Positions 32,309 through 43,995 of a stretch of 64,000 bases of DNA are shown here, piece after piece. The DNA lies in assembly GCA_949987565.1 (NCBI GenBank), contig OX465104.1, forward strand, positions 12,148,300 to 12,212,299, given 5' to 3'. The position numbers and the translations under genes are program-made. Under the pieces are notes generated by a model. That model was given only the letters and a program-made list of their open reading frames with translations. It did no database searches and was not told where the DNA came from. How positions within the stretch are numbered: position 1 is the first letter of the stretch; every line of letters starts with the position of its first letter. This DNA comes from Luidia sarsii. Its lineage: Eukaryota > Echinodermata > Asteroidea > Paxillosida > Luidiidae.

Positions 32309-34698
32309 CTGCCGCGGGCAAGAACAAGCGTCAAAGGTGGCAGTGGCTCAGCGACTTGGGTCATCCCCCGGGGAGTACGAGTCATGGAAAACAAAACTCC
32401 AGCCAGAGTCTGAGTTTAGAGTCATATTGTTCTTGGTTATAACATGATGTTTGCATTGAGGGCAAACCCTCATTGAAGTCATAGTTTTGGACCCTATGAC
32501 TACTGTTGGACATTCACAGTACAACAAGAAAGGGCTCTTGATGCGGTATATACTTAACACTTAACACTTAACACTTAATATACTTAACACATTTTATGGA
32601 GGGACCATGTGAGAAATAGTGATCTATATGGAGGTCTTCAAAAAGGTATCTTATAAACTACAGAGTACGTAATCCAGAGCTCTCGGCTAGCCCTCTTACA
32701 TCGTGGGAACCATTAGGTCCATCACATGGCATTGGGAGACAAAGGGGTAGGAATCAGAAAGCATTACATTGCTACGCTGAAGAGAGACACAGCACTTGAC
32801 AGAGTTGAAGAGCTGAGGACTGCCATGCTGGACAGATTAGTGTGGAGGATATTTGTTCATGATGCCCGAGTAGACATTGGCTATTTGGCTAACTGCCTAT
32901 GTTATCGACTTAGTAGTACATGTAGTAGAGTCATGCAAATCTGCAAAACACTGTACAGTAATACAAATGTTGTTGCAAACTGGTTTCTGGCATAAACCAA
33001 AATGTGAAGTCTCTAAAATGTAGAGGGCCTGAGAAAGGCTCTACTAGAATTAAAACATCAGGCACTAGGGTAATCTAGGGGGGGGTATAATGGAGACAAG
33101 GACAGGTGCATAACCTAAACTAAACCACCTCAAGCCCATCAGACTCCAACGTGAGTTTTTTGATGAGTTTTGGCTGATTAAGTATCAACCATTTACAGGG
33201 TTTTGGATAATCCATTTGCAATCACACACCAAATGAATTTGATACATCCACACCAATTCAAGTCGACAGTTGGAGTTTGTCAGGTTTAGCACCAGTTGTT
33301 GCCAATCAATGCTAGGCCTGTTGGAAGGTTTGGCAGGATCAGTTACCAACAACCATGTGAGCAGCTGTTGAAGTATGTTTTATCTATGCAAGCCGATAAA
33401 GCCACTCAAAGTTAAGGGCTAAGGAAAGGAGATAGGGAGGAACTCAGGAAGGCTGGGGATAGGAACGACATTCCTCTCAAAAAGGGCAAGATCATAACAT
33501 GTAGGTGGGAAACATGAACCAGGAAGGGAATTCCAGAGAGAGACAGCCCATGGGAAGAAGATGTTCTGATACTGTACCTCTTTTTTCTACAAATGTTGGC
33601 TTCAGTATGTCTCTAGTACAAGACCCCAGGGGGCTGGGGTTAAAGTAATACCGCAAAATGTGGCAAACTGCTTAAAATGACCACCTCCCCACACCTGCTC
33701 AGCCATGTCATCTCCTGTCTCCTCACTCACCTTCTCTTGTCCCACCATATTGCCTCACAGTCCTTGTGCTGCAGGGCGGCCATGATGACGTTGACGTCAT
33801 AGTTGCCCAGTCCCAGCATGCTCTTGTGCGGGTTCAGAACGGAACCGGGCGAGAGACTGCAAAACAGTAGGGGAGAGGAAAGACAACCATCAATACAAAT
33901 GATGGAGGAGATTTCAGACTGTCCACCCTGAAACGAGCAATCCAAAAAATAACCTTTACCGGTAAACAGAACTGGCCACTGGTTGAGAAAATGCAATGCA
34001 GTGGAGAAAAATAAAATGATGATAAACAACTGTCAGATGTGATTTCCATGATGTGAAGTCATGGATACTTTGCAATTCAGAACTGAAATAGCAGAGAAGG
34101 TGCAATACAGCGAAATAATCCATGTGCCCGCATGAACAGCAATACACAGTCCAGAATAGTGTTGTGACTTATGAGTTGTGACTAGCTCAAGCTCTTCTCA
34201 CACTGAACAGACTGTGATCGGTTGATGTCACAGAATGGCATTCTGGCAACTGATTGCTCAGTTGGGCTGTTCCCTGTTACCCCCAGGAGTGAAAGATTAC
34301 TTTGGGTCAGAATAATTAAGTCAATCAAATATTATTTTACAGCTAAACTAATCATTGATTTGACTCTTTGCTTGAATATATTGTGAACAATAATGTCATG
34401 CAACTGTATCTGAGGAAAAAGTCTCGATCATGTTAATAAATTTTAACATTGGACATTATCAATATTTTTACCACTCGATAAACACGTTCCATGATAAGTT
34501 TTATATCAGTTGTGGTGAGTGACCATGTCGAATTTTACACCCCCGACTGATAGAATACAGAGCTCTTGTTATTTAGACCTACTTTTGGCAGAGTTCATCC
34601 AGGACTTGTTTGCTGAATGCCTGGCTGTCCTGAAAGACGTTGTTGAGGGCATGCAGGGCACATAGCTCCCACTTCTGTCGCTCGTGATAGACGGACAT
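32008..34698 (-). CDS. JOSD2: Josephin-domain deubiquitinase (JOSD2-like), complete, three coding exons
   Basis: Cysteine protease of the Josephin family, which hydrolyses ubiquitin linkages. Coding segments, minus strand: 34583-34698, 33731-33856, 32008-32308; total 543 nt, 180 residues plus TAG. Human JOSD2 has 188 residues and JOSD1 202. The protein is essentially one Josephin domain. The catalytic cysteine is C13 ([10 protein letters not shown]), the histidine H115 (KHWIAVR) and the third residue N128 (YYNLDSK). The central [17 protein letters not shown] is nearly invariant in the family. The C-terminal [13 protein letters not shown] resembles JOSD2 (KEVEEKGSWLRTD) more than JOSD1. Vertebrates have both paralogues and invertebrates usually one, so the symbol means JOSD1/2 orthologue. 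All catalytic residues are present. Confidence 0.95.
32990..33070. repeat. Snap-back family arm in JOSD2-like intron 2
   Basis: Single eroded arm (GAGAAAGGCTCTACTAGAAT region) ending in the usual CATCAGGC. Confidence 0.55.
33430..33590 (-). pseudogene. LINE 3' relic in JOSD2-like intron 2
   Basis: Minus-strand translation gives [21 protein letters not shown] sequence in broken frames, the same C-terminal LINE motif as at 46650-46920. Only the extreme 3' end of the coding region remains. Confidence 0.6.
33731..33856 (-). CDS. JOSD2: JOSD2-like coding exon 2
   Basis: Residues 40-80 with split codons at both ends. [20 protein letters not shown] matches human [20 protein letters not shown]. Acceptor TGTTTTGCAG, donor AGAAG|GTGAGT. 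Confidence 0.96.
34583..34698 (-). CDS. JOSD2: JOSD2-like coding exon 1
   Basis: Residues 1-38 plus two bases, with catalytic C13. The ATG at 34698-34696 is preceded in the exon by 28 nt of leader (acceptor ATATTTGCAG, exon from 34726). That leader stays open to the splice site, but joining the 5' UTR exon at 36089 puts an in-frame TGA upstream with no ATG between, so this Met is the start. Donor CAAAA|GTAGGT. Confidence 0.92.
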
Positions 34699-34804
34699 GA
34701 CTGGCTGCAACTCCTCAACCAGTCTCCTGCAAATATCAGCACAGAGTCAGTGAGTTCCCATTGATTGCTGTCATTTTTTTTCTTTTGCATATATATATCG
34801 CAAA

Positions 34805-35425
34805 ATGTATATGGACAAGTAAAAATCTAAATGGGCTAGTAAAATGAGTAATGTTAGTGGGTGTCAGTCAACTCGGTCCGTAACCAACTCAGTCCCAGTT
34901 AACTCAGTCCATGACCTACTCGGTCCGTAACCAACTCAGTCCCAGTTAACTCAGTCCATGACCTACTCGGTCCGTGACCAACTCGGTCCGTGACCAACTC
35001 GGTCCGTGACCAACTCGGTCCGTGACCGACTCGGTCAGTGACCAACTCGGTCCGTGACCAACTTGGTCCGTGACCAACTCAGTCCGTGACCAACTCGGTC
35101 CGTGACCAACTCGGCCCGTGACCAACTCGGTCCCTATGGGAAAATGCACCAAAATTATCACGAGGTTAGGGTTGGGGTTAGGGTTAGGGTTAAATTGATT
35201 TTCCCATAGGGACCGAGTTGGTTACGGACCGAGTTGGTCAAAGACTGAGTTGGTTAAGGACCGAGTTGACTGGGACAAAGTTGGTTACGGAATACGGACC
35301 GAGATGGTCACGGAGTGAGTTGACTGGGAATGAGGTGGTTACAGATTGAGTTGACGTGAAACCATGTTAGCTAGCCCAGTGGGCAAGCCAGGAAAACAAG
35401 TTAGTGCAAGGCCTGATTTAGTTAG
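34805..35425. mobile_element. Probable CTAGTAAAA element enclosing a minisatellite
   Basis: The left flank (GACAAGTAAAAATC...GGGCTAGTAAAATGA) and right flank (GTTAGCTAGCCCAGTGGGCA...AAGTTAGTGCAAGGCC) share motifs with the element at 16938-17245. The space between is filled by the 16-bp array. It sits in the 5' UTR intron of the JOSD2-like gene. Confidence 0.5.
34868..35345. repeat. 16-bp minisatellite inverted around a telomere-like core
   Basis: The left half repeats ACTCGGTCCGTGACCA (period 16, about 16 units). The right half carries the same units in reverse complement (GGTTACGGACCGAGTTGG). Around the turning point lie inverted CCTATGGGAAAA and TTTTCCCATAGG, and between them GGTTAGGGTTGGGGTTAGGG with further TTAGGG units (35164-35193). 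Confidence 0.92.
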
Positions 35426-35560
35426 GGAAGGCCACCATCAGAAGGGCTGGATAGCTCAGATGGAAGAGCACTGGTACGTTAATCCCGAGGTCTCGGGTTC
35501 AAGTCCCGGTCCAGTCATGAGTCACACTCAAACAGTTTTCTGTACCAATTTTTCAATTTG
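35405..35560 (+). mobile_element. tRNA-derived SINE copy
   Basis: A box TAGCTCAGATGG (35452-35463) and B box GGTTCAAGTCC (35496-35506) with normal tRNA-like spacing, preceded by the family head GGGAAGGCCACCATCAGAAG. One of the better-preserved copies. A true tRNA is unlikely because the family head is present and cloverleaf pairing is poor. Confidence 0.8.
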
Positions 35561-35749
35561 TTCAAAATCTTTGTTTGTTTGAAATTTTAATAACACCACA
35601 GTTACACTACATTCTACAAGTACAAGTACAAGTTTGTACAACTTCAACTCCAACTTACAAGTTAAAAAAAAAAGTCATATATAATATACAAATTACAATT
35701 TTATTTACAACTTGGGGCCTACAACACGTACGAGTACGAAACTTAATTT

Positions 35750-36000
35750 GCACTGGCACTGCCCCTGCAGCAGCAGTGATACTGATAGTCTGATACACAG
35801 TGGCCCAGTGTAGTCAGCAGTAGTGTCCCAGTCACTGTCACAAGTGTCAGTGTCAGTAGAGTGACACTGACACCAGTGACAGTAACACGGACTGAGTGAC
35901 ACTGACAGTGACACTGACAGACTTACAACTTACAACAAAAAATACAAGTGCTGTGACTGACACTGACACAGTGACACTGAGTGACTGACACTAATGACAG
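35750..36000. repeat. CACTGACA-type low-complexity tract
   Basis: CAGTGACACTGA and related units alternate in both orientations, giving many short inverted repeats. Confidence 0.85.
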
Positions 36001-36088
36001 TGTGGAGCTGGAATAGACTTGTTGTTTACGTTTTCTTTCGGAACAGATATCATCATTCACATAATCTATGCAATGCAATAGGTCTTAC

Positions 36089-36225
36089 CCAACAAGAAGA
36101 AAATATATATTCGGTCCTCAAGCGCAAGCTTAACGCACTTGTCTTTAAAATTCCATTTGTTTTCACAGAGATTTACGTTACAAATAATGGTATACACCCA
36201 TCACGGCGGCCATCTTGTCTTTAGT
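36089..36225 (-). promoter_or_regulatory. JOSD2: JOSD2-like 5' UTR exon and YY1-like promoter motif
   Basis: A strong donor (TTGG|GTAAGA, exon end 36089) fits the acceptor at 34727. About 115 bp upstream on the minus strand lies AAGATGGCCGCC (36216-36205), the YY1-type motif common just inside animal housekeeping transcripts. Its ATG opens an 11-codon upstream ORF ending in TAA (36213-36178). The transcription start is inferred to be near 36220. Confidence 0.6.
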
Positions 36226-36704
36226 AAAATTGACGAAGAGGGCGCTACAGTGGCCGAACGCTGAATTGTTGCTGGTTGATAATGTGCGTTGACAGTTCCA
36301 ACCACGGACATCCAACAAACACAGGCCACTTCACGAAATAAAGGCTTAGGCTTCGCTTTCGTTTCTCTCCCCCATTAATATAATGGCACAGCTATTTAAT
36401 AACAAGCTTTTGAGTACAGTTTCTTTCACCGAACAGGACAACAAAACTTCAAATTCAGTGGACCAAAATTTGTACGTTTGCAGGTTTGTGTGAAGCCTGA
36501 GCTGAGACCGAGCATGATCCAGAGTCAAGGTCCAAAATAATCTTCAATGTAATTGGCTACACATTCATTTGTTTCTTGTCAAAAAACTTCCAACATTCCA
36601 ACAACGATGTCCTGTCCCTGATCCAATCCTACCTGAATTAATACACAGAATGCTGACAAACTGCCAGAGAGAAAATGAATACGGTAGTTATTTTAGGCCC
36701 TAGG

Positions 36705-36885
36705 TGACTTCTGACTGGCGTCCCACCCCGGCGAAGACTGTCTTGTTTCCCGGGGTTGACTCTTTGGTAAGGTCCCCATCTGGATAGCTCAGATGGTAAG
36801 AGCGCCTGTACGCGAATCTAGAGGTCTCGGGTTCGATTCCCGGTCCAGTGAAAGCTTTCTTTGCCATTCCCATCCCCCCAAAAAA
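36705..36885 (+). mobile_element. tRNA-derived SINE, best-preserved copy
   Basis: Head (GACTGGCGTCCCACCCCGGC), then A box TAGCTCAGATGG (36785-36796), B box GGTTCGATTCC (36830-36840) and tail CAGTGAAAGCTTTCTTTGCC. The tRNA-like part (about 36780-36850) has the closest match of all copies to a real tRNA. Confidence 0.82.
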
Positions 36886-36989
36886 AACCCAACAACAACA
36901 AAATGTTTTAAAGCTGCCAGTCAGTTTGTTTAGGGCCTACTTACAAACAAACTTAGATGAACAAAATAAGACAAATCTAAAAGATTACA

Positions 36990-37036
36990 TTTCCCCAAAG
37001 CGCCCAGGTTCTGCTAGGACGGAAACGTCACATTTT
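36990..37036. repeat. Snap-back family arm
   Basis: Single arm, CAGGTTCTGCTAGGACGGAA followed by ACGTCACA. Confidence 0.65.
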
Positions 37037-37377
37037 TTACTGGATGCAAAAGACTGAATCAATCCAAAATGGATCGGCCGAGCTGATTATCATAATAGTG
37101 TTATTTTTATTTTGCAAAAAAAACAATAGGCTAAGGGCACAAAAATTTAAAGAATCTGAGAGGTGAAGGTCCAAAATATATTTTGCAGTAAAGTCACCAA
37201 AACTGAGAGACTTTTCGGTATGGAATTTCGCGCCTCTAATGTAGGTGGTGTTGTACATCAGTCTGTGGGAGCTTGATTTAGTGTTCTGCATCATTCCTTC
37301 TCCTTGCATGGAAACAAACAACGCCCTCTCGCGAAAGTGCATTTCTATTTTGGAAAACAAAATACACTAATTTTACG

Positions 37378-38031
37378 AAGCTGTATAAGTGACATGGCGA
37401 AAAATGCCCCCGTTCCTGACCTAACTCGTACGTTCGCCATCTATGACGTATTACTTTTGTCTCGTACATACGACATAATTATCTCGTACGTGCGTAATAA
37501 TGACTCCCGCGTACGAGACTGAAGTCGTATCCGCAGGCCTACGAGTTAAATCGCGTACCCCGTGACTGATTGTTCATAAGTCGTACGTACTAGTTATAAC
37601 TCGTACGTAAAATGTACGAGATCATTATTAGTCGTACCGTACGTATGTGGGTTAAATCGTGCACCCACAGGACATTGTTCATAAGTCGTACGTATATACG
37701 TATATATAAGTCGTACGTATACGACATAGATGTCGTACGTTCGACTCATAACTCGTACTCACGATATAAATATAGAACGTACGAGCATGGAGCGGCATCG
37801 CGTTCGCACAGGACATTGTTCATAAGTCGTACGTATATACGAGTACGTATACGACATAGATGTCGTACGTTCGACTCATAACTCGTACTCACGATACAAT
37901 GATTAAGTAGAACGTACGAGCATGGAGCGGCATCGCGTACGCACAGTTTAAGTCATAAGCCTACTGTAGTACGTAAAACATAGATGTCGTGTACAGAGAG
38001 GATTTGTTTCGCCATGTCCTTAATACAGCTT
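37378..38031. mobile_element. Inverted-repeat element packed with TCGTACGT palindromes
   Basis: Inverted 23-bp ends match at 20 positions: AAGCTGTATAAGTGACATGG (left, 37378 onward) against the reverse complement of 38009-38031. The 650-bp interior holds at least 14 CGTACG palindromes and a tandem duplication of about 130 bp (37668-37800 and 37808-37935) beginning CACAGGACATTGTTCATAAG. It is locally CpG-rich. No protein is encoded, so it would be a non-autonomous DNA element. Confidence 0.7.
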
Positions 38032-38137
38032 AGAATTTCGAGATAGTAATGTACAGACGAAACAAACATGAAAGCACACATATTACTGTCACCACACAAG
38101 AAGCTTTCGTATCATTTCTAAGATCATTTTGTGGCAG

Positions 38138-38305
<168 letters not shown>

Positions 38306-38309
38306 ACAG

Positions 38310-39960
38310 GCACACAACAGCAATAAACACACAGCCATAACACGCACCATAGACTGACAATATTGGGACTGGCGTCATAACTTGCCACCCAGGATCCAGC
38401 GTTGGCCTACCAAGACCGTAAGAATCTCGACTGTTGGCTGCCGCCGGAGGTCAACGCAAATATCTAACCTTCAAAACAACAATGGCGGCAGAAGGTGTTT
38501 TCACAACCCTGCCTGCCTTTGAAATCGACTTTGCCAGCCTTTGTGTGACGACACATAATTTCCATTCGAGCGAAAAAAAGAAGGAGAAAAAAAGGGCAGG
38601 CTAAGCTAAGGGCTCTTGACGATTATTTCCCTTAAGTCGACAGTCAGTCCTTCCACAGTCAAATCCCCTTTTGAAGCAAAACAAATTCCAGCGGAGAGGG
38701 ATCGTCAAAAGAACGTAAAAACACCGCACTCTTTATGAGACCGAGTAGAGAGAAAAAAAAATTGCCCGCTGGAACCACTTATAAAAATAGGAAAACGTGC
38801 ACACGGACAGCACACGAGCATCGCGGAGTCTCGACGCACGGTTCCAATACCGAATAGTATGCGGATGAACTTTGAGATATTTGTTATCATCTATTGATGA
38901 AAGAGAGGACTGACATGAACTGCATGCTATAGCGGACTCGGAGGGTCCTTCTGCACTGACTAATGTTGCAAGCGGAGGGGGGAGAGAGAGAGAGAGGGAC
39001 ACAGAGACAGAGACAGTTACAGGGGTGCTCGGCACGCAAGCTTCCGGAGATATGCACTAGTAGCATCACGTACCCGTCCACAGCCACCCAGCAAACACGG
39101 GCCCAAGCTTGCCTCAAGTTATCCTATACTGCGACTCAAGTGATTCTCTGTCTCGGGCTCGTGGGCCGCTCATAGGCGACTCGACCCCTGCGCAATAAAA
39201 TCGAGGAGGGCTTTAAAAAAAATAAACTGAAACAATATTACAGCAACGGCGTTACAGCCTTCTCGTTGGAGATACAATTATTTAGGGCGAGGGAATCCCA
39301 CGACATATCCTGTGACTTTTACCAAGCGAAATTTTGTTTGGCGGGGAAGGACACAAAATGACAACCAGGTAAGCCAGTTTCTTGTTCTTGGATTTTTCTT
39401 TTAATATTTCATTTGTGTGTACTATGAAAGTATGAAAAGTCACTCTGAATTTAAAGGTGCACCGGTTGCTGATTATGTGCCTAAATTGTGCGCCTGTGCG
39501 CGCTCATTCTGAATGAAGTCTATGGGTATGAACAGCCTCGGATATTATTTTTTGATCATCAGACCGAAGTAGTTTGTTTACACTTAAATCTAATAGGCCA
39601 ATCATGCATGGAAAACTGCATAATCGTCTGGCATGGTTCACTTTGGAAACTTGAGCTGCCCATCGGGTTTTCGAGATGGGGCTTATATACACAGTGAGGA
39701 AATCCTAGTAGGAGTAGGACCTCACTCAAAGCAAGAATGACGTGGACAGAGAACAGACATGGCACGGATGACTGGAGACGAACACAAGGATGAGAGATAA
39801 GGGGAAGCTGACGAAGAGGCAAGAGAGGGGAGGTCAAAAGGAAAGATCGGGGTGATGAAAGATGATCAAAGAGGGGAAAACAAAGGGGGAAGGGGAGGAT
39901 GAAAACAAAAGAGAGATTAATATTAAACTCGCTAAAATGAATTCAGTTGATTCTCGTCAT
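38310..39960. other. No gene recognised
   Basis: Mixed unique sequence. A donor-like CAG|GTAAGC at 39368-39370 on the plus strand follows ATGACAAC, which would give a three-codon coding start, too little to call a gene. Confidence 0.5.
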
Positions 39961-39974
39961 TCGCTGCACCTCAA

Positions 39975-40885
39975 CCCCCTACTCCCCTTCCTGAGTGCCT
40001 CTCTCCCTCTCTGCCCGCCTCTCTCACTCCATGCCTCACTCCCTGGCTCCCTGCTTCTCTCCATCCCTCCCTGCATCCCCCTACTCTCTGCCTGCCTGCC
40101 GGTCTGCCTCAATACCTCCCCTTCTGCCTGACTGCCTTCCTTCTGTCTGCCTCCCTTCCTCCATACCTCCCTGCCTACCTCAATCCCTCTCTGCCTGCTC
40201 TCCTCACTCACTGCCTCCATTTACCTCTCCCTTACGTCCCTCCCTCCTTCCCTCTATCACTTCCTCTCCATCCCTCCCTCCTTCCGTCCCTCCTCACCCA
40301 CCTTCCTTTCCTTTTACCTTCAGCCCCCTCTCTGCCTCCCTTTCCTCTCTGCCTCACTCCCTCCCTTTCCTCTCTGCCTCCCTCCCTTCCCTCCTCCGTA
40401 CTCTCTGCATCAGTCCCTCCCTCCCTCCCTGTCTCCCTCCATCCCTCTCTGCCTCCCTCCTCTGCCTCAGTCCCTCCCTGCCTGCCTGACTGTCTCTCAC
40501 TCTGCCTCCTCCCCCCTCTCTGCCTCCCTCCCTCCCTATCTGCATCAGTCTCTCCCTCTCTGCCTCAGTCCCTCCCTCCCCGCATGCCTCCCTCCCTCTC
40601 TGCCTCCCTCAATCTCTTCCTCATTCCCTCCCTCCTTGCCTCCCTCCACCTCCCCGATTGCCTCCTTCCCCCTCTCTCCCTTAATCCCTTCCTCCCTGCC
40701 TGCCTGCCTCCCTCCCCACTTCCCTCCCCCTCTGCCTCGCTCCTTTTCTGCCTCCCTCCCCCTGCCTCCCTCCTTCCCTCTCTGGCTGCCTTCCCTTCCC
40801 TCTCTGCCTCAGTCCCTCCCTCCCTGGCTCCCCCTCCCTCCTTCTCTGCCTCCGTCCCTCCCCTTCACCCTCCCTTCCTTCCCTG
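39975..40885. repeat. CCCT / CTGC pyrimidine repeat
   Basis: About 0.9 kb of CTCCCTCCCTGCCTGCC-type units on the plus strand. Ser/Leu/Pro frames across it are artefacts. Confidence 0.95.
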
Positions 40886-41689
40886 AAATGTAAAGTTATT
40901 CCCGCATCAAATTTCGGTCATCCATATCACATTTCCCCCAAATCGAATTAAACGAGCGTCTATCGACTTCCGTCGAAACTGAATGAACTCACAATGCAGG
41001 CACATTTTGTCCGCAGTCTCCTTTATAATCTGAAAGATCTAAATTTGGTCCGGCCATGGCTCAACTGTTGAAAGGTCTTGGGTTTTTTCCTATATAAGTT
41101 GCTGAACGCTATAGTTTAGTTCATTATGTGTTCCAACGAAATGAAAATCTTTCTTTAATCGGCCAAGAGGTTTAGTTCATTCTTTTCAAGAGAAGTGAAA
41201 ATCTGTTGTTGTTTTATTTCAAGTTTGGAAATAAAACTGGCTGACATTTTGACGGCCTTCGCAAAGCGAAAGAGAATCTTCGGTGTTAGATTCGATATTG
41301 TTTTGTTTAGGTATTGTATTTTATAGCAATTTTGACATCGATTATCCATAATTGATATGAGTCGAGTCTACACTCAGCGATCCAGTCCATATCAAATTAT
41401 GCCTATGATATTTGATAGAAATGATAGAGGTATATGGTATTGCTGCCTCACAGTGCATTGAGCTTTGCGGAGGTCATTTTGATGAAAAAAATATCCTCTT
41501 CCCCCACCCCCCATCATCACACTGCAAACATCCGTGGAAATGTCAGCAATTTGTGGGCGAACTATCATCAAAGGGAGACAGTCTCTGTCTCCTTCCCCTT
41601 CCCATCCCGACACGAACTTCGAATGTGTGAAGGATGGTGGCATATGCATGGGTTCTGGGTGGGCTACGTTTTGGGTGAAGGGGAATGAG

Positions 41690-42660
41690 AGGGGAGAAGG
41701 AGGGGAGAGGGAGAGGAAGAGGGAGAGGGAGTGGGAGAGGGAGAGGGAGAGGGAGAGGGAGAGGGAGAGGGAGAGGGAGAGGGAGAGGGAGAGGGAGAGA
41801 GAGAGGGAGAGGGAGAGGGAGAGGGAGAGGGAGAGGGAGAGGGAGAGGGAGAGGGAGAGGGAGAGGGAGAGGGAGAGGAAGAGGGAGATGGGGAGGGAGA
41901 GGGAGAGGGAGAGGGAGAGGAAGAGGGAGATGGGGAGGGAGAGGAGAGGGAGAGGGAGAGGGAGAGGGAGAGGGAGAGGGAGAGGGAGAGGGAGAGGGAG
42001 AGGGAGAGGGAGAGGGAGAGGGAGAGGGAGAGGGAGAGGGAGAGGAAGAGGGAGATGGGGAGGGAGAGGAGAGGGAGAGGGAGATAGAGGGGAGGGAGAG
42101 GGAGAGGGAGAGGGAGAGGGAGAGGGAGAGGGAGAGGGAGGGGGAGAGGGAGAGGGAGAGGGAGAGGGAGAGGGAGTGGGAGAGGGAGAGGGAGAGGGAG
42201 AGGGAGAGGGAGAGGGAGAGGAAGAGGGGAGAGGGAGAGGGAGAGGGAGAGGGAGAGGGAGAGGGAGTGGGAGAGGGAGAGGGAGAGGGAGAGGGAGAGG
42301 GAGAGGAAGAGGGAGATGGGGAGGGAGAGGGAGAGGGAGATAGAGGGGAGGGAGAGGGAGAGGGAGAGGGAGAGGGAGAGGGAGAGGGAGAGGGAGAGGG
42401 AGAGGGAGTGGGAGAGGGAGAGGGAGAGGGAGTGGGAGAGGGAGAGGGAGAGGGAGAGGGAGAGGGAGAGGGAGAGGGAGAGGGAGAGGGAGAGGGAGAG
42501 GGAGAGGGAGAGGGAGAGGGAGAGGGAGAGGGAGAGGGAGAGGGAGAGGGAGAGGGAGAGGGAGAGGGAGAGGGAGAGGGAGAGGGAGAGGGAGAGGGAG
42601 AGGGAGAGGGAGAGGGAGAGGGAGAGGGAGAGGGATAGGGAGAGGGAGAGGGGGAGGGAG
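41690..42660. repeat. (GGGAGA)n array, about 970 bp
   Basis: Hexanucleotide array with rare variants (GGGAGT, GGAAGA, GGGAGATGGGGAG). The variant block AGGAAGAGGGAGATGGGGAG recurs several times, showing higher-order duplication. Frames of several hundred residues in all readings ([24 protein letters not shown]) are artefacts. Confidence 0.99.
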
Positions 42661-43439
42661 GGAAGAGAAGTGGTGATAAACAGAGAGATATAGAGGGAGA
42701 AAGAATTGGAGAGAAGTAGAGACAGAGAGAGATAGAGAGATATAGAGACCGCAATCGACCAACGCATTCACCGACGCACTTCGGCAAACGAAAGTTTCAA
42801 TTCGTGAAATGCAAGAGGCGCTTTTTACACACGTCCAACCACTGCACGGCAACGATTCGGATGAAATTGATCACACTGAATGGAACAGCACCGATGTTCG
42901 CATTTTGTGTTTAAGGTCTAAAAGAATTCCGGGGACATTTTGTATTTGTGACTGGTTCTCCCCGACTCACATTTCAGTCGGTAGATTTGTTTGGATACGG
43001 CCCCATACCGGCACCACACGCACACACGCGCAACATTAAAGTCACTTGCCGTAATAAAAAGTACACAAGACAGCCATTTGTAAGTACGTGTATAGGCTAT
43101 AATATAATAATAGTGCAGGAGTGAGGCTGGTTCGACACGCCAAATACGACCCCACTCACACACTCCGAGGATTTTGGAACTGGCATATTTGGTAGGTAAA
43201 CACCAGATTTCTATAGCCCTGGCCTCACTTACACGGAAACCCTTGATATAGTCTGAGGATAACCTTAATTCCATGTCGGCTGCATGCAAATAGCTGGGGG
43301 CCTGTGATAACCAGCATTCCCTCTCGTTTGTGTGCAACTTTGGGCGGGAAAAATGGTACAATTTTGTACATCAAGTTACAAGGTACGAAGGCCAACAACA
43401 AGAACCGTCTGCTTTGAAGTAACATACAGTGCGACAGGC

Positions 43440-43830
43440 AATGGATAATAAGACGAAGTTAGGGAAGAGCTCTGCTTCGAAAACGCGGCTTGGGTTTTGG
43501 CTACGGCTTCGTCCTCATTATCTAAGCTTATCTATGGCTTCATCTCTGCAACCTCCATCTCACCGTCGCTCTGTATTACTTCAACATGGTACTCCAATGG
43601 ACTCTCACTGGTTGTTCCACCCAACCGTACCTTTGTGTGCATTCCCACGTCACCCGTACACTGTGGCTGTCCCCAAGGCAAACACTCGGTGGAACTCATC
43701 CAGTTTTTTCCCCCACGTACCGCCTTGCTGTGGAATTCGTTCCCCGCATCCCGCTTCCCTCACACTTACAACTTGTTCCAATTCAAACGTAACATTAACA
43801 GTTGTCATTCCTCCCTATGATACCATCTGT
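43440..43830 (+). pseudogene. LINE ORF2 C-terminal relic
   Basis: Across three frames the translation reads LIYGFISATSISPSLCITST, WYSNGLSL.VPPNRTFVCIPT and FFPPRTALLWNSFPASRFPH then TYNLFQFKRNIN before a stop. This is the usual C-terminal tail of CR1/jockey-like LINE reverse-transcriptase polyproteins. Frameshifts and 5' truncation make it inactive. Confidence 0.75.
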
Positions 43831-43889
43831 GTGTCTTTCCCATTTCCCCCGTTTTTCAGCCATCACATGGAGTGGCCTGCTTTGGGTCT

Positions 43890-43995
43890 TGTATTAAACA
43901 AAAGTCTCGTGTTCAAGTCCCGCTCAGGTAAAAGTTTCATTCGCCATTTTTTTTTCAAAATTGTTTAAAAGTTCCAAGTCGGTTTTTCCTTTATT
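43890..43995 (+). mobile_element. SINE 3' half
   Basis: B-box-like GTGTTCAAGTCCC followed by the family tail (GTAAAAGTTTCATTCGCC ... TTTTTCCTTTATTCATTTAG). It lies directly after a LINE 3' relic. Confidence 0.65.

Noticed and set aside
35164..35193. True telomere or chromosome end
   Set aside because: Only a few TTAGGG units, embedded in an inverted minisatellite with normal gene sequence on both sides.
36780..36852. tRNA gene
   Set aside because: A and B boxes are present, but the shared SINE head and tail in many copies identify a tRNA-derived SINE.
39960..40893. CRISPR-like or protein-coding array
   Set aside because: No spacer and repeat structure; simple pyrimidine repeat in a eukaryotic genome.
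41392..42852. Open frames of up to 486 residues on both strands ([24 protein letters not shown])
   Set aside because: They are readings of the GGGAGA array in all frames; no family similarity, no start context.
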